Positions 1 to 8,902 of a DNA stretch of 64,000 nucleotides are shown piece by piece (the first letter of the stretch is position 1; the number at the start of each line of letters is the position of its first letter). The notes beneath the pieces were generated by a model. The model was not told the DNA's origin and made no database searches. It saw only the letters and a list, made by a program, of their open reading frames with translations. This DNA comes from Patescibacteria group bacterium. GTDB lineage: Bacteria; Patescibacteriota; Gracilibacteria; UBA1369; UBA12470. Position numbers and translations under genes: made by a program. Location of the stretch: contig JAHIUS010000021.1 in assembly GCA_018816885.1 (NCBI GenBank), forward strand, positions 1-64,000, given 5' to 3'.

Positions 1-1
1 A

Positions 2-403
2 GCATGGGGAGAGTGGAAAAAAATCGCAGCGGAAATACAAGCAGAACACAGTGAAAAATGGCGTGCGGAGCAGATTGCAAATCGGACGCGAATTGCTACA
101 ACATTGCCCGATGAATTAAAACAATTCTTCACTGAATTAGTGCCTACTGATATTGTGCTGAGAAATATTAAAGATAGAACAAACAAAGGATGGACTTTGG
201 TCGGTGTAGCCGGACCGGATAGGCAGGATAAAGACAAGATTAGAAAAGAACTGGAAGAAACTATAGGAAGAAGATCCAGCCTTGATTTTCGAACCGATTC
301 TGTAGACGCTTACGACGAAGATGCTTGTCATGTCCCGGTAGAGATGCATTTTGCCAGATACGGAGCACTCGAAAGGATAAGAGGTGAACAGGGAGATCAG
401 TAG
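2..403 (+). CDS. C-terminal part of a hypothetical protein truncated by the window edge
   Basis: ORF frame stays open upstream of the listed ATG (AWGEWKKIAAEIQAEHSEKWRAEQIANRTRIATTLPDELKQFF...), so the gene probably starts before the window. Confidence 0.5.
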   Translation, partial: AWGEWKKIAAEIQAEHSEKWRAEQIANRTRIATTLPDELKQFFTELVPTDIVLRNIKDRTNKGWTLVGVAGPDRQDKDKIRKELEETIGRRSSLDFRTDSVDAYDEDACHVPVEMHFARYGALERIRGEQGDQ

Positions 404-490
404 CTTTCCACTAACGAAGCATGGTGCTGTAATCTTTAAAAACCCAAACCCAAACAAAAAATAAGTAGAAAACAGTTTGTTGCCATTCAA

Positions 491-1624
491 TTAAACCAAG
501 TATTTCCTGTTAAATTCACAACAGGTTTTATCACGAGCCCTAAGTAAAGCCAAATCAGATTTGAGATCTGATTTAGCAATTATTCTATTCAAAGTCCTGC
601 CTAAAATATGCCCCGTAATTTGTGTGAGATCGGCAGCGATATCCTCAGACTCAACATCAAAACAAACGGGATGAACTTTCGCAAACCTGGAACTTGCCAC
701 CTTAATAACACGCTGAACTCTGGCATCATTCAGATCTTTAGCAAAAACAATTTCAACATCATCTTTTTTGCAATTATCATCAACTTCAACAGCCAAATTA
801 AAACCCTCCCCTCCATCATTACTCACACCAGTTAAATGATACGAGAACAACCCAGAATGGACATTATTGCTTAATCTTTTTCTCGCATTTTGAAAAGCAT
901 CCCACTTAAAATTATGAGCAGTATGCCCTGCGCTTATTGCGATAGCTCCAGAATCAGGAGCATCTACTCGGATAGTATTACCAGATTTAAAGGCTCCAAA
1001 AACATCAAAAGCAATCTCGTAAATCATCGATGCAGTTACAAATTCAACCCCATGTTGAATTTTATTCAAATAATTCCGGTCAAAAGAGTCGGTTAAAATC
1101 CTGACGGCCATATGTATAAAAACTTGTGTTATATCCTCAAGGATCTGCTGATCATGCAAGGAAATCATCACAGGTAAATCGGATAACTTAACTATTGCAC
1201 CATCTCCGGAAATCGAAATCGTACGAATGCCCATTTTTCGACATAATTTAGCAGCATTATTAATATTCCTGGAATTCCCGCTGGCAGAAATCAAAAAAAC
1301 TAAATCCCCAGGCCTAGCCGATCTTTTAATCCTAGGATTAAATAACTTGTCGATCGGCGTTTTTATATAATAACTTGTTTTTGGATTGCCATGAGTATCA
1401 AACTGATAATTATCACTGATCCCAAATTCAAGCGCATAGAGTAAATGTTCCGCTATCGCTTCACTACCGCCGTTACCGAACGCAAAAATCCGTCCTCCAT
1501 TTTCGACAACATCAAGGATTTCATTGCTGACTTTAGAAATATCATCAGATGACAAACTTGCCAGCCCTTGAATCAAGTGAGGCTTATAGTAATTCTCCAG
1601 AAATTCATGTAGATCATTTTTCAT
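491..1624 (-). CDS. Two-domain SIS (sugar isomerase) protein, phosphoheptose-isomerase-like
   Basis: FAFGNGGSEAIAEHLL and LVFLISASGNSRNI motifs; close paralogue of 18317..19426. Confidence 0.8.
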   Translation of the reverse strand: MKNDLHEFLENYYKPHLIQGLASLSSDDISKVSNEILDVVENGGRIFAFGNGGSEAIAEHLLYALEFGISDNYQFDTHGNPKTSYYIKTPIDKLFNPRIKRSARPGDLVFLISASGNSRNINNAAKLCRKMGIRTISISGDGAIVKLSDLPVMISLHDQQILEDITQVFIHMAVRILTDSFDRNYLNKIQHGVEFVTASMIYEIAFDVFGAFKSGNTIRVDAPDSGAIAISAGHTAHNFKWDAFQNARKRLSNNVHSGLFSYHLTGVSNDGGEGFNLAVEVDDNCKKDDVEIVFAKDLNDARVQRVIKVASSRFAKVHPVCFDVESEDIAADLTQITGHILGRTLNRIIAKSDLKSDLALLRARDKTCCEFNRKYLV

Positions 1625-2466
1625 ATAGCAGCGATTGTTCCTATACTTGGTTTTTCAAACTGTTCATAAGCGGATCTTTTCAGGCTATCTTGAGCACTCC
1701 AATCCGGCCCCCATTTGCTTACGACTTCTATATTCCCGTCATTTGGATAAATAACGAGAGATCCGGGTTTCGCTTCACCGAGTGATTCGCCGATGACTAG
1801 TTCGCGTTCGACAGATCCAATATTTAAATTAATAACTCGTCCAATACCGGAAGCAATGGTGTCACGAATGCTACCTGTTTCTTGATCATTTTTTTCAAAA
1901 AGAACAAGATTCCCGAAACGATCTGCATACGAAACCCTGCAACCTGCCGGATATTCAGGAATATCAGAGGGTGAATCTTCAATAAGGTCGAGTCCGTGAT
2001 TGCCTGCAAGCAAAACAGCCGTCAAACTCGATCGAAACTGCTCACGTTCGGTATAAAGACCGTTATCCTCATTAGGAAGATGCTTAAGCCCGGCAATGCG
2101 ATCTTTTATAGCGGAAAGCGCAGAGAGGGGAGTGGCAACAACCCGAATACCGTTATCTGTATCAGCAACATAAAAAGGCTCACCGTTAGAACCTTTTTCA
2201 GTTCGTGGAGCACTGTTTATAAAAACACCTGTGCTGCCAAGGCCACTTACAGCATCATGCAGTGCCACGATTGTTCGTAAAACATGATCACTTATTGCTT
2301 TAGCACCAAAAGTATCAAAGCTTCTGCGGACATCAGGAAACCTTGAACGAATGTCTGTAGCAATGTGCGCATCGATGTCCGGTGACTCATAAGGGTTCCA
2401 GGTTTGCTGACCTCCGTAAGTGTCACTTAAGAGGTAGATTCTATCTGGATAAGAAAGATTAGTCAT
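1621..2466 (-). CDS. Divergent SAM hydroxide adenosyltransferase (DUF62)-like protein
   Basis: YLLSDTYGG start, internal VADTDNG and VSYADRFGNLVLF segments resemble TDFG / VPDNG / DDFGN motifs of the family; 4-nt overlap with SIS gene. Confidence 0.5.
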   Translation of the reverse strand: MTNLSYPDRIYLLSDTYGGQQTWNPYESPDIDAHIATDIRSRFPDVRRSFDTFGAKAISDHVLRTIVALHDAVSGLGSTGVFINSAPRTEKGSNGEPFYVADTDNGIRVVATPLSALSAIKDRIAGLKHLPNEDNGLYTEREQFRSSLTAVLLAGNHGLDLIEDSPSDIPEYPAGCRVSYADRFGNLVLFEKNDQETGSIRDTIASGIGRVINLNIGSVERELVIGESLGEAKPGSLVIYPNDGNIEVVSKWGPDWSAQDSLKRSAYEQFEKPSIGTIAAI

Positions 2467-2779
2467 TTTGTAATTGGTTAAAGAATAATGACTTCAAACG
2501 TTGAACGGTGCCGGGGCTGACACCTGCTATTTTTGCTGTTTTTCTGATGCTGAAATTCTGCTCGAGCAAATCTTTTACTAATTCGATTTTCTGTGGATTT
2601 GTTTTGAGCCTGTAACAGGTACTGTTAAGAGAAGAAGCCCATGTTTTATTGCAGTAATTACACTTGAATCGCGGGTATTTTTGCCCATGGATAACAATGT
2701 TGCCTTTCAATTCTTTATTATAGAAAGAACATTTTGTATTCGGGCAGACTTGATCTCTGATTGAAGTGTATTTATTCAT
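2459..2779 (-). CDS. Zn-ribbon plus helix-turn-helix protein (InsA-like N-terminal type)
   Basis: CPNTKCSFYNK...RFKCNYCNKTW Cys pairs followed by HTH SIRKTAKIAGVSPGTVQRLK. Confidence 0.6.
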   Translation of the reverse strand: MNKYTSIRDQVCPNTKCSFYNKELKGNIVIHGQKYPRFKCNYCNKTWASSLNSTCYRLKTNPQKIELVKDLLEQNFSIRKTAKIAGVSPGTVQRLKSLFFNQLQND

Positions 2780-2802
2780 TTTTTTAAAAAATTACATATA
2801 AC

Positions 2803-2835
2803 AAAAAAAATCCCGGGAGAAGGTCTCGCGGGATT
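2803..2835 (-). terminator. Intrinsic terminator between leader ORF and HTH gene
   Basis: Minus-strand AATCCCGCGAGACCTTCTCCCGGGATT followed by T8. Confidence 0.8.
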
Positions 2836-2856
2836 GATTGAATTTAAAAAATCATA

Positions 2857-2928
2857 CTAAGAATCCCAGGAGCCTTCTTCAGGCATCATGTTCATCATCA
2901 TCATTGATTGTATGCGGGCAAAATTCAT
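2857..2928 (-). CDS. Putative Met-rich leader peptide MNFARIQSMMMMNMMPEEGSWDS
   Basis: Complete 23-codon ORF with 7 Met; lies between promoter-like sequence and an intrinsic terminator; absent from ORF track because of length. Confidence 0.5.
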   Translation of the reverse strand: MNFARIQSMMMMNMMPEEGSWDS

Positions 2929-2939
2929 AGTGACCCAAC

Positions 2940-2967
2940 TGTATACGCGAGGTTGACACTTGTCAAC
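2940..2967 (-). promoter_or_regulatory. Candidate promoter with inverted repeat for leader/HTH operon
   Basis: Minus-strand TTGACA - 15 nt - TATACA; GTTGACA-2nt-TGTCAAC inverted repeat (2952-2967) overlaps the -35. Confidence 0.45.
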
Positions 2968-2999
2968 AATGGTGTGCCTGTATGTTGTGGGGATTTATT

Positions 3000-3701
3000 T
3001 CACCAACCTGTACCTCTGTGATAACTCATAGGAATTTGACTTTTGACCAAAATAGCTCGACCTGAAAAAAATCTACGAAATCTATCTGCTGGAAGTCCAG
3101 GATTTATATGAGTTTCTTGAGAAATAAGACCTGTGGAATCGAGCATTTTAAGTCGACATAAATCTCTAAAGTAAATGCCATGAACAAGAACAAAGTGACC
3201 GGCAGGATTTTCCGGAGTCGGACTTCCGGGATATCTTAGAGTAGGGTCGACAGATGCAATGACGAAATTCCCAGACTCTACTTCTCGATGTATATCACTT
3301 ATCCCCATGTTTTGTATTGCACGGGCAGGCAATCTCAACTCATCTCTTATGAAATCGGCCAAAGGATAGTGATAGGCTCCTTCATATTCCCCTGTGTCGG
3401 CTAATTGGTATACGCCTTTTTGGACAGCGGCTCTAAACATTTCGATCAATGATGGAACTTCAGTCTCGAAATCAGTATGACTATGAGCTTTCGCAATAGC
3501 TCGCACACAACAAAGCCCACACCAATTTGCTTCAGGGAGTTCTCGGTCAAAACGCTCGGGACTTTCTAGCCATTCTCCCAGATCTTTATCGGTTCCCTCG
3601 ATTTGACTTGTCCAAATATCATTTGGAGTAGCCGAGCATCCTCGGAGCAAATCAATATCTCCTTCAGTATTCTGGTTTTCCGGAACCGCGAAATTTATCA
3701 T
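3000..3701 (-). CDS. Papain-like cysteine peptidase, C39-like family
   Basis: NWCGLCCVRAIAKA (Cys) and GHFVLVHGIYF (His) followed by LLDSTG-like region (MLDSTGL). Confidence 0.6.
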   Translation of the reverse strand: MINFAVPENQNTEGDIDLLRGCSATPNDIWTSQIEGTDKDLGEWLESPERFDRELPEANWCGLCCVRAIAKAHSHTDFETEVPSLIEMFRAAVQKGVYQLADTGEYEGAYHYPLADFIRDELRLPARAIQNMGISDIHREVESGNFVIASVDPTLRYPGSPTPENPAGHFVLVHGIYFRDLCRLKMLDSTGLISQETHINPGLPADRFRRFFSGRAILVKSQIPMSYHRGTGW

Positions 3702-3761
3702 GCAAAACTAATAACATATTTTCACCAACCTGTAAACCCCTTGCGCGATTTCTACTCGGAT

Positions 3762-3797
3762 AAAAAAACCCATGGCATTGAAAACCTCAACACCATG
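3762..3797 (-). terminator. Intrinsic terminator downstream of DUF5679-like gene
   Basis: Minus-strand CATGGTGTTGA-GGTTT-TCAATGCCATG stem then GG + T7. Confidence 0.65.
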
Positions 3798-3822
3798 AGA
3801 AATCTTAATGATTCAAGCCCAT

Positions 3823-4002
3823 TTATTTCTTCGTAGAAAGAATCTTGTACATTCCGCAGCCACATGTGCCGCAAGAACCTTTCATAGCCGGGCGACCATT
3901 CTTCATTTTTACTTCAGTAGTGTCCACCATCGGACATTTATCCTTACATTTCATGCACCAACCTGTTACTTGATCGTCATCAGTTGTCTGATCATCTGAC
4001 AT
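3823..4002 (-). CDS. Small Zn-binding protein, DUF5679-like (59 aa)
   Basis: Translation MSDDQTTDDDQVTGWCMKCKDKCPMVDTTEVKMKNGRPAMKGSCGTCGCGMYKILSTKK; CxxC ... CGxCGC pattern; just below ORF-track length cutoff. Confidence 0.85.
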   Translation of the reverse strand: MSDDQTTDDDQVTGWCMKCKDKCPMVDTTEVKMKNGRPAMKGSCGTCGCGMYKILSTKK

Positions 4003-4058
4003 GGGAATAGAGTTAAGATATAATAACCAAGGAATGATTAACTGAACTGTAGCATACT

Positions 4059-4319
4059 ATGTGGCACGTATACATCCTAAAATGCGCAGACGGAACTCTC
4101 TACACAGGCATTACAACAGATTTGGATAGGCGAATTCGCGAGCATAATTTTTCAAAAAAAAGCGCCAAATACACATCAGGAAGAAGACCTGTCCAATTGA
4201 TGTATTCAAGTATTTTTAAGAATAAAAAACAGGCATCAAAAGAAGAATATAGAATAAAAACTCTGACGAGAAAACAAAAACTGGAATTGATTACCCAAGC
4301 ACTTTCAAATCCTTCTTAA
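4059..4319 (+). CDS. GIY-YIG domain nuclease (YhbQ/UPF0213 type)
   Basis: WHVYILKCADGTLYTGITTDLDRRIREHN. Confidence 0.9.
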   Translation: MWHVYILKCADGTLYTGITTDLDRRIREHNFSKKSAKYTSGRRPVQLMYSSIFKNKKQASKEEYRIKTLTRKQKLELITQALSNPS

Positions 4320-5625
4320 TCATAAAGAAGGTGATTATCGCAGCGAGAAAATCCGCAATCGGAAACGAATAAAACAGTCCGTCCAACTCAAAGAATAACG
4401 GAAGAATAATGATTAGCGGTATAAGAAGGAAAACCTGCCTCAAAAGCGACAGAAAAAACGCAGGCAAAGCTTTCCCGAGCGCCTGATAATAACCCGCAGA
4501 AACAACCTGAAATCCGATTAAAGGGAAAGCAATGACAATAATCCTGGCAACATGAGCGGAAAGACTGATGAGCTCCGGATCAGAGCTGAAAACACTGGAT
4601 AAAGGCGTCGCAAAAACAAAAAGAATACAGGAAGCAATAACAGCAATAACAGTAGCAATTTTCATCGCCAAATAAACAACCTCCTTCGCTCGATCATAAG
4701 CTTTAGCGCCATAATTGTAACCTAAAACAGGCTGCAGCCCTTGGACCAAACCAAACATAGGCATAAGAATGACCATCATCATACGATTTAGGACGCCGAA
4801 CGACGCAATCGCAATATCACCACCGTAAATTCCCAGCGAATGATTGATCAGAACGGTGGTAAAACTTCCTGCAACATGCCGTCCGAGAGAGGCTGAGCCA
4901 ATAGCGAGAATTTCTTTCAGGATTTTAAACTTCAACAATAAGTTGCGGAAATGAAAATGAATCACACTTCTCCCCGTAAAAAAGAATCCAAAAGCAACAA
5001 CGGCAGAAACAGCCTGAGAGATTACAGTAGCGATAGCTGCTCCTTTTATCCCCATATCAAGCCAAAAAATAAAGATCGGATCCAGGATGATATTCAAACC
5101 CGCGGAAGCGATCATAACCATCATCGAAAACTTGGCAGCTCCCTCGGAACGGATAATGTTATTGCTCCCGGCCGCAAAATATATAAAGACACTTCCCAAG
5201 AAAATCACCGACATGTATTCGCTTGCGTAAGGAAGAATCGTCTCAGTCGAGCCAAAAAGCAGCAAAATAGGCTGCAGAAAAACCAAACCAACAACAGTAG
5301 TCAGCACCCCGCCAATCAGAACCAAAGAAAAGAAGTTCCCGAGAACCAGCTCGGCTTTCTTGAAGTTTTTGGAACCAAGAGCCCTCGAAATAATAGAAGC
5401 GGCCCCAATCCCAAAAGATTGAGAGATAGCCATAGTAATCATCTGGATTGGAAAAGCAATCGCCAAACCTGCTATCGCCAAAGTCCCGACAAAGTGCCCG
5501 ATAAAGATCGTATCGACTATATTATATAAACTCATGACCAAAAGGCCGATCGCAGCAGGCATCGACTGCTTCAGGAGTAGACGGGGGATCTTTTCGTTCG
5601 CCAGAGATTCTTGGTGTTTGGACAT
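4291..5625 (-). CDS. MATE family efflux transporter
   Basis: 12-TM pattern, LLVMSLYNIVDTIFIGHFVG; start moved to MSKHQES. Confidence 0.9.
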   Translation of the reverse strand: MSKHQESLANEKIPRLLLKQSMPAAIGLLVMSLYNIVDTIFIGHFVGTLAIAGLAIAFPIQMITMAISQSFGIGAASIISRALGSKNFKKAELVLGNFFSLVLIGGVLTTVVGLVFLQPILLLFGSTETILPYASEYMSVIFLGSVFIYFAAGSNNIIRSEGAAKFSMMVMIASAGLNIILDPIFIFWLDMGIKGAAIATVISQAVSAVVAFGFFFTGRSVIHFHFRNLLLKFKILKEILAIGSASLGRHVAGSFTTVLINHSLGIYGGDIAIASFGVLNRMMMVILMPMFGLVQGLQPVLGYNYGAKAYDRAKEVVYLAMKIATVIAVIASCILFVFATPLSSVFSSDPELISLSAHVARIIVIAFPLIGFQVVSAGYYQALGKALPAFFLSLLRQVFLLIPLIIILPLFFELDGLFYSFPIADFLAAIITFFMIKKDLKVLG

Positions 5626-5697
5626 AAGTGCGAGAAGTATATATCGCAATCGAGATGTTTGACAGAAAAACTTTCTTGTTGGTACGAAAGCAATAGC

Positions 5698-5733
5698 TTG
5701 CACTAACATTGTTAGTGCGCTATAATGTTAGCG
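5698..5733 (+). promoter_or_regulatory. Promoter/operator of toxin-antitoxin-like pair
   Basis: TTGCAC-17nt-TATAAT; GCACTAAC-ATT-GTTAGTGC inverted repeat in spacer and CGCTA...TAGCG around -10. Confidence 0.7.
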
Positions 5734-5750
5734 TAAATAACCACGAAAAT

Positions 5751-5963
5751 ATGACTACACTAACAATTCGAATAGATAATAACTTGAAGACACAAGCGGC
5801 AAAACAGGCCGAAAAATTGGGAGTGCCACTGACATTTATTGTAAAAACAGCACTAATTAATTTCGTTCAGTCGCCGAAAATTATTATTGGCGAGCCACAG
5901 GAAATTATAGTAGCATCAGATACCCAAGAGAAAATGGATGCGATAGGGGATCTACTTGTTTAA
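5751..5963 (+). CDS. RelB/DinJ-like antitoxin
   Basis: MTTLTIRIDNNLKTQAAKQAEKLGVPLTFIVKTALINFV ribbon-helix-helix style; start placed downstream of -10 box. Confidence 0.7.
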   Translation: MTTLTIRIDNNLKTQAAKQAEKLGVPLTFIVKTALINFVQSPKIIIGEPQEIIVASDTQEKMDAIGDLLV

Positions 5964-5975
5964 AAACGAATCAAA

Positions 5976-6356
5976 TTGAAACTAATAATAACATCTTCTA
6001 TCAAGAAGGTTGAGTTTGAGCCCATCAAAAAGACTTTTAATATAGATGTAATAAAAATTGCAGCACAAAAATCACTGCAAGGATTAGGGGAAAAGATAAA
6101 AAGCTCATCAAAAATACGAGGCACATGTCTGAGAAAAGTATATCTAACAAGCACGGCCGGTGTCGGAAGAGTGGTCTTTTTATTAAAGATCAAAAATAAA
6201 AAATCGGTTCTGGTTATGGTAAAGCTTAAAAACGACAAGAAAATAGGTTCAAATATGACGATTCAAAATCCGAAATTCAAAAAAGCTTTAAATAAAAACT
6301 TGGATATTATTTTAGAAGACTTGAAAAGCGGAGATTACGAAGAATTTGATGTTTGA
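5976..6356 (+). CDS. Putative RelE/ParE-like toxin partner
   Basis: Follows the antitoxin by 12 nt; TTG start; basic protein with RVVFLLKIKNKKSVLVMVKLKNDK strands. Confidence 0.5.
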   Translation: MKLIITSSIKKVEFEPIKKTFNIDVIKIAAQKSLQGLGEKIKSSSKIRGTCLRKVYLTSTAGVGRVVFLLKIKNKKSVLVMVKLKNDKKIGSNMTIQNPKFKKALNKNLDIILEDLKSGDYEEFDV

Positions 6357-6491
6357 ATATAAAGAAAAGCTCCGACAAGAAAACCCCCTAGACAGCTCTA
6401 TTGGTATGTGGTATAGTTAAAATGGCTCATGGAGCATTGACTGTAAATTCAAGTCTGATACACTTAAGCAACTAATAATTTTAAATTAAAA

Positions 6492-7676
6492 ATGGACGAC
6501 AACACAAATCCTCAAACAACGGGAGGAGGAGCGCAGCAAGATGATGCGTCAGAGCCTCTTGTTGGTCATTCAAGTGCAGGACAACAGCAAGACGGCAATA
6601 CGGGCAGCACGCCACCACCGCATATACCGGTAGAACCTGTGACCCAACCGGCACCACCAGTAGAGCCGCCGGCCCAACCAATACATTCAGCAACTCCACC
6701 ACCGCCGGCTCCGCATACTGCGGGATTTGCGATAGGAGGAACACCGATACCACCAACACCGATACCACCAACACCGATACCACCAACACCGATACCACCA
6801 ACACCGATACCACCAACACCGGTGCAACAAATGCCGCCAAGACCGCCAGCACCGCATCAGGGAGAATTTGGAGGGGCGCCTGTGCCGCCGCCAACGACAC
6901 CGCCGCCAACGACACCGCCGCCGGTGCAACCGACATATTCTGTTCCTCCAACGCCGCCTAGACCTGCAGAACCAATGCAGGGAGGATTTGGAGGAGGAGC
7001 GCCAATTCCGCCGCCAGTGCATCAACAGCCAATGTATGGAGCACCGACTCCGCCGCCACCAATGCCACCGGCACCTCAGCCGGGAGGATTCACTCCGCCA
7101 CCACCTCCGCCGGGAGGATTTGGGGGATTTACACCGCCACCGCCACAACAGGGAGGATTCGGAGGATTCACGCCGCCACCACCACAGGGAGGGTTCGGAG
7201 GAGCACCAATGCAGGGAGGATTTGGAGCAGGAGCAGGAGGGTTCGGTGGAGGAATGGGGGGAGGCTTCGGAGCGAAACCGCCTGTAGATCCGGCACTTGC
7301 GAATTACAAGTTCTGGGACGCTATGAATGACTTCAAAACAACAATCCCGATTCCGGCGCACGACCTTAAATTCGACCAAGATTACTTCATTAAACTTCTT
7401 GCTGGATCAATTTCTCTTACCAAAAACGAAAAAAAGAGAATCGTCGACTCAATTGCTAAGCTAAAACAGGAGCAAATCGACGAACTGATCAAGATTTTTG
7501 AAGAAGAAAAGGAAAAATTCATCGAACTTTCACCTAAACACGCCGCCCAATTAAAGAAACTCGAAGACCAGCACAGAGCGGACTGGAAAGACATCGAAAT
7601 GATGTACCAGCAGGAATCAAAGAAAGAGCAGGAGCAAGGGCAGGTTGATGATATTAAGAAACAACTCGGCCTTTAA
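6492..7676 (+). CDS. Pro/Gly-rich low-complexity protein with helical C-terminal domain
   Basis: PIPPT repeats, GGFGGFTPPPP repeats, then ordered charged C-terminus. Confidence 0.75.
   Translation: MDDNTNPQTTGGGAQQDDASEPLVGHSSAGQQQDGNTGSTPPPHIPVEPVTQPAPPVEPPAQPIHSATPPPPAPHTAGFAIGGTPIPPTPIPPTPIPPTPIPPTPIPPTPVQQMPPRPPAPHQGEFGGAPVPPPTTPPPTTPPPVQPTYSVPPTPPRPAEPMQGGFGGGAPIPPPVHQQPMYGAPTPPPPMPPAPQPGGFTPPPPPPGGFGGFTPPPPQQGGFGGFTPPPPQGGFGGAPMQGGFGAGAGGFGGGMGGGFGAKPPVDPALANYKFWDAMNDFKTTIPIPAHDLKFDQDYFIKLLAGSISLTKNEKKRIVDSIAKLKQEQIDELIKIFEEEKEKFIELSPKHAAQLKKLEDQHRADWKDIEMMYQQESKKEQEQGQVDDIKKQLGL
6741..6815 (+). repeat. Five perfect tandem copies of 15-mer ACACCGATACCACCA
   Basis: Direct reading of sequence; encodes (TPIPP)5. 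Confidence 0.95.
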
Positions 7677-8838
7677 CACGCCCATTCTTTTTCACATTCC
7701 CCAACCTCACCCAAATGAGGCAGTTTTTCAAATTCCGCTTACTCTTCATCTCAACCTGTAAATAATTGTCAGTCGTTCCGATCCAAACCCCATTCTTTTC
7801 ATGTTCAAAAAGAACCTCGCGCGTCATCCCGACAAACCCGGTCATATATTCTTGCCGCATTTTTTCCGCGAGCTCCCGCGCCTCACGCGAACGCTGAACT
7901 TTAACAGAGTAGGGGACTTGCTCATCAACCTTTGCAGCCGGAGTTCCCTCCCTCCTCGAATATTTAAAAACATGCACCTTCGCGAAACCAACCCTTTCAA
8001 GAAATTGCAAACTTTCTTCATGCTGCGCATCCGTTTCTCCCGGGAATCCCACAATCAGATCGGTAGTTATCGCAATATCCGGCACAATTTCACGAATTTT
8101 TTTGATCAAATTTTCAAAATCCTCAAGTTCATACTTCCTCCCCATCCTCTTAAGAACCCCTTTCGACCCCGATTGCAGACAAATGTGCAGGTGTTTGCAG
8201 AATCGAGGATGAGTAAGAACCTCTTTAATATTTTTATTAAAAATAAAAGGCTCAATCGAACTGATCCTTATTCGAGCATCAAGTTTATCGAGCATAACCT
8301 TCATAAGATCCCAGAAATCCATTCCCGAATCCTTCCAATTCCCAATATTTATACCTGTCAAAACTATCTCCTTGGCATTAAGAGCACGAGCCTCAGTCAT
8401 AACTTCGGAGAAAGGTTTGCTACTGCATTTGCCTCGAGCAAAAGGAATAATGCAGTAAGTACAGAAATTCTCGCATCCATCTTGAATTTTCAGGTTGGAA
8501 CGGGTCAAAAAAACATCATGAATCTTCCCGCCTGAACCCTTGCCGAGATACTCAAGAACTTCAGAAGGTTCTTTGGCCACCAAATCCGCATCAAACTGCT
8601 CCGGATTCACTCTCGGTCCGCAACCGAAAACAATAACTTTCTTTTCAGTCCAGGGATAAATCTCCTGCCGAGACTTCCTGTCAGCGGTATGAGTAACAGT
8701 ACAAGTATTAACGATGACAACATCTGCATTATCAGGTTCAGAAACGATCTCATGCCCGGAATCCGCGAGATTATTCGCAAGCTTTTCCGACTCATATCTG
8801 TTCGCTCTGCACCCGAGGGTTTTTATGAAAATAATCAT
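7654..8838 (-). CDS. mtaB: Radical SAM tRNA methylthiotransferase, MtaB/MiaB family
   Basis: KTLGCRANRYESE, NTCTVT, CENFCTYCIIPFARG. Confidence 0.85.
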   Translation of the reverse strand: MIIFIKTLGCRANRYESEKLANNLADSGHEIVSEPDNADVVIVNTCTVTHTADRKSRQEIYPWTEKKVIVFGCGPRVNPEQFDADLVAKEPSEVLEYLGKGSGGKIHDVFLTRSNLKIQDGCENFCTYCIIPFARGKCSSKPFSEVMTEARALNAKEIVLTGINIGNWKDSGMDFWDLMKVMLDKLDARIRISSIEPFIFNKNIKEVLTHPRFCKHLHICLQSGSKGVLKRMGRKYELEDFENLIKKIREIVPDIAITTDLIVGFPGETDAQHEESLQFLERVGFAKVHVFKYSRREGTPAAKVDEQVPYSVKVQRSREARELAEKMRQEYMTGFVGMTREVLFEHEKNGVWIGTTDNYLQVEMKSKRNLKNCLIWVRLGNVKKNGRVKGRVVS

Positions 8839-8902
8839 TTCACCTTCAAATTTGGCACAAATTGTAATAAATTTAAAGAGTAATCCCTAACAAACACACA
8901 AA

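Noticed and set aside
6687-7379. Antisense Arg/Ser/Trp-rich ORF (230 aa)
   Set aside because: Mirror image of the Pro/Gly-rich coding repeat on the plus strand; composition artefact
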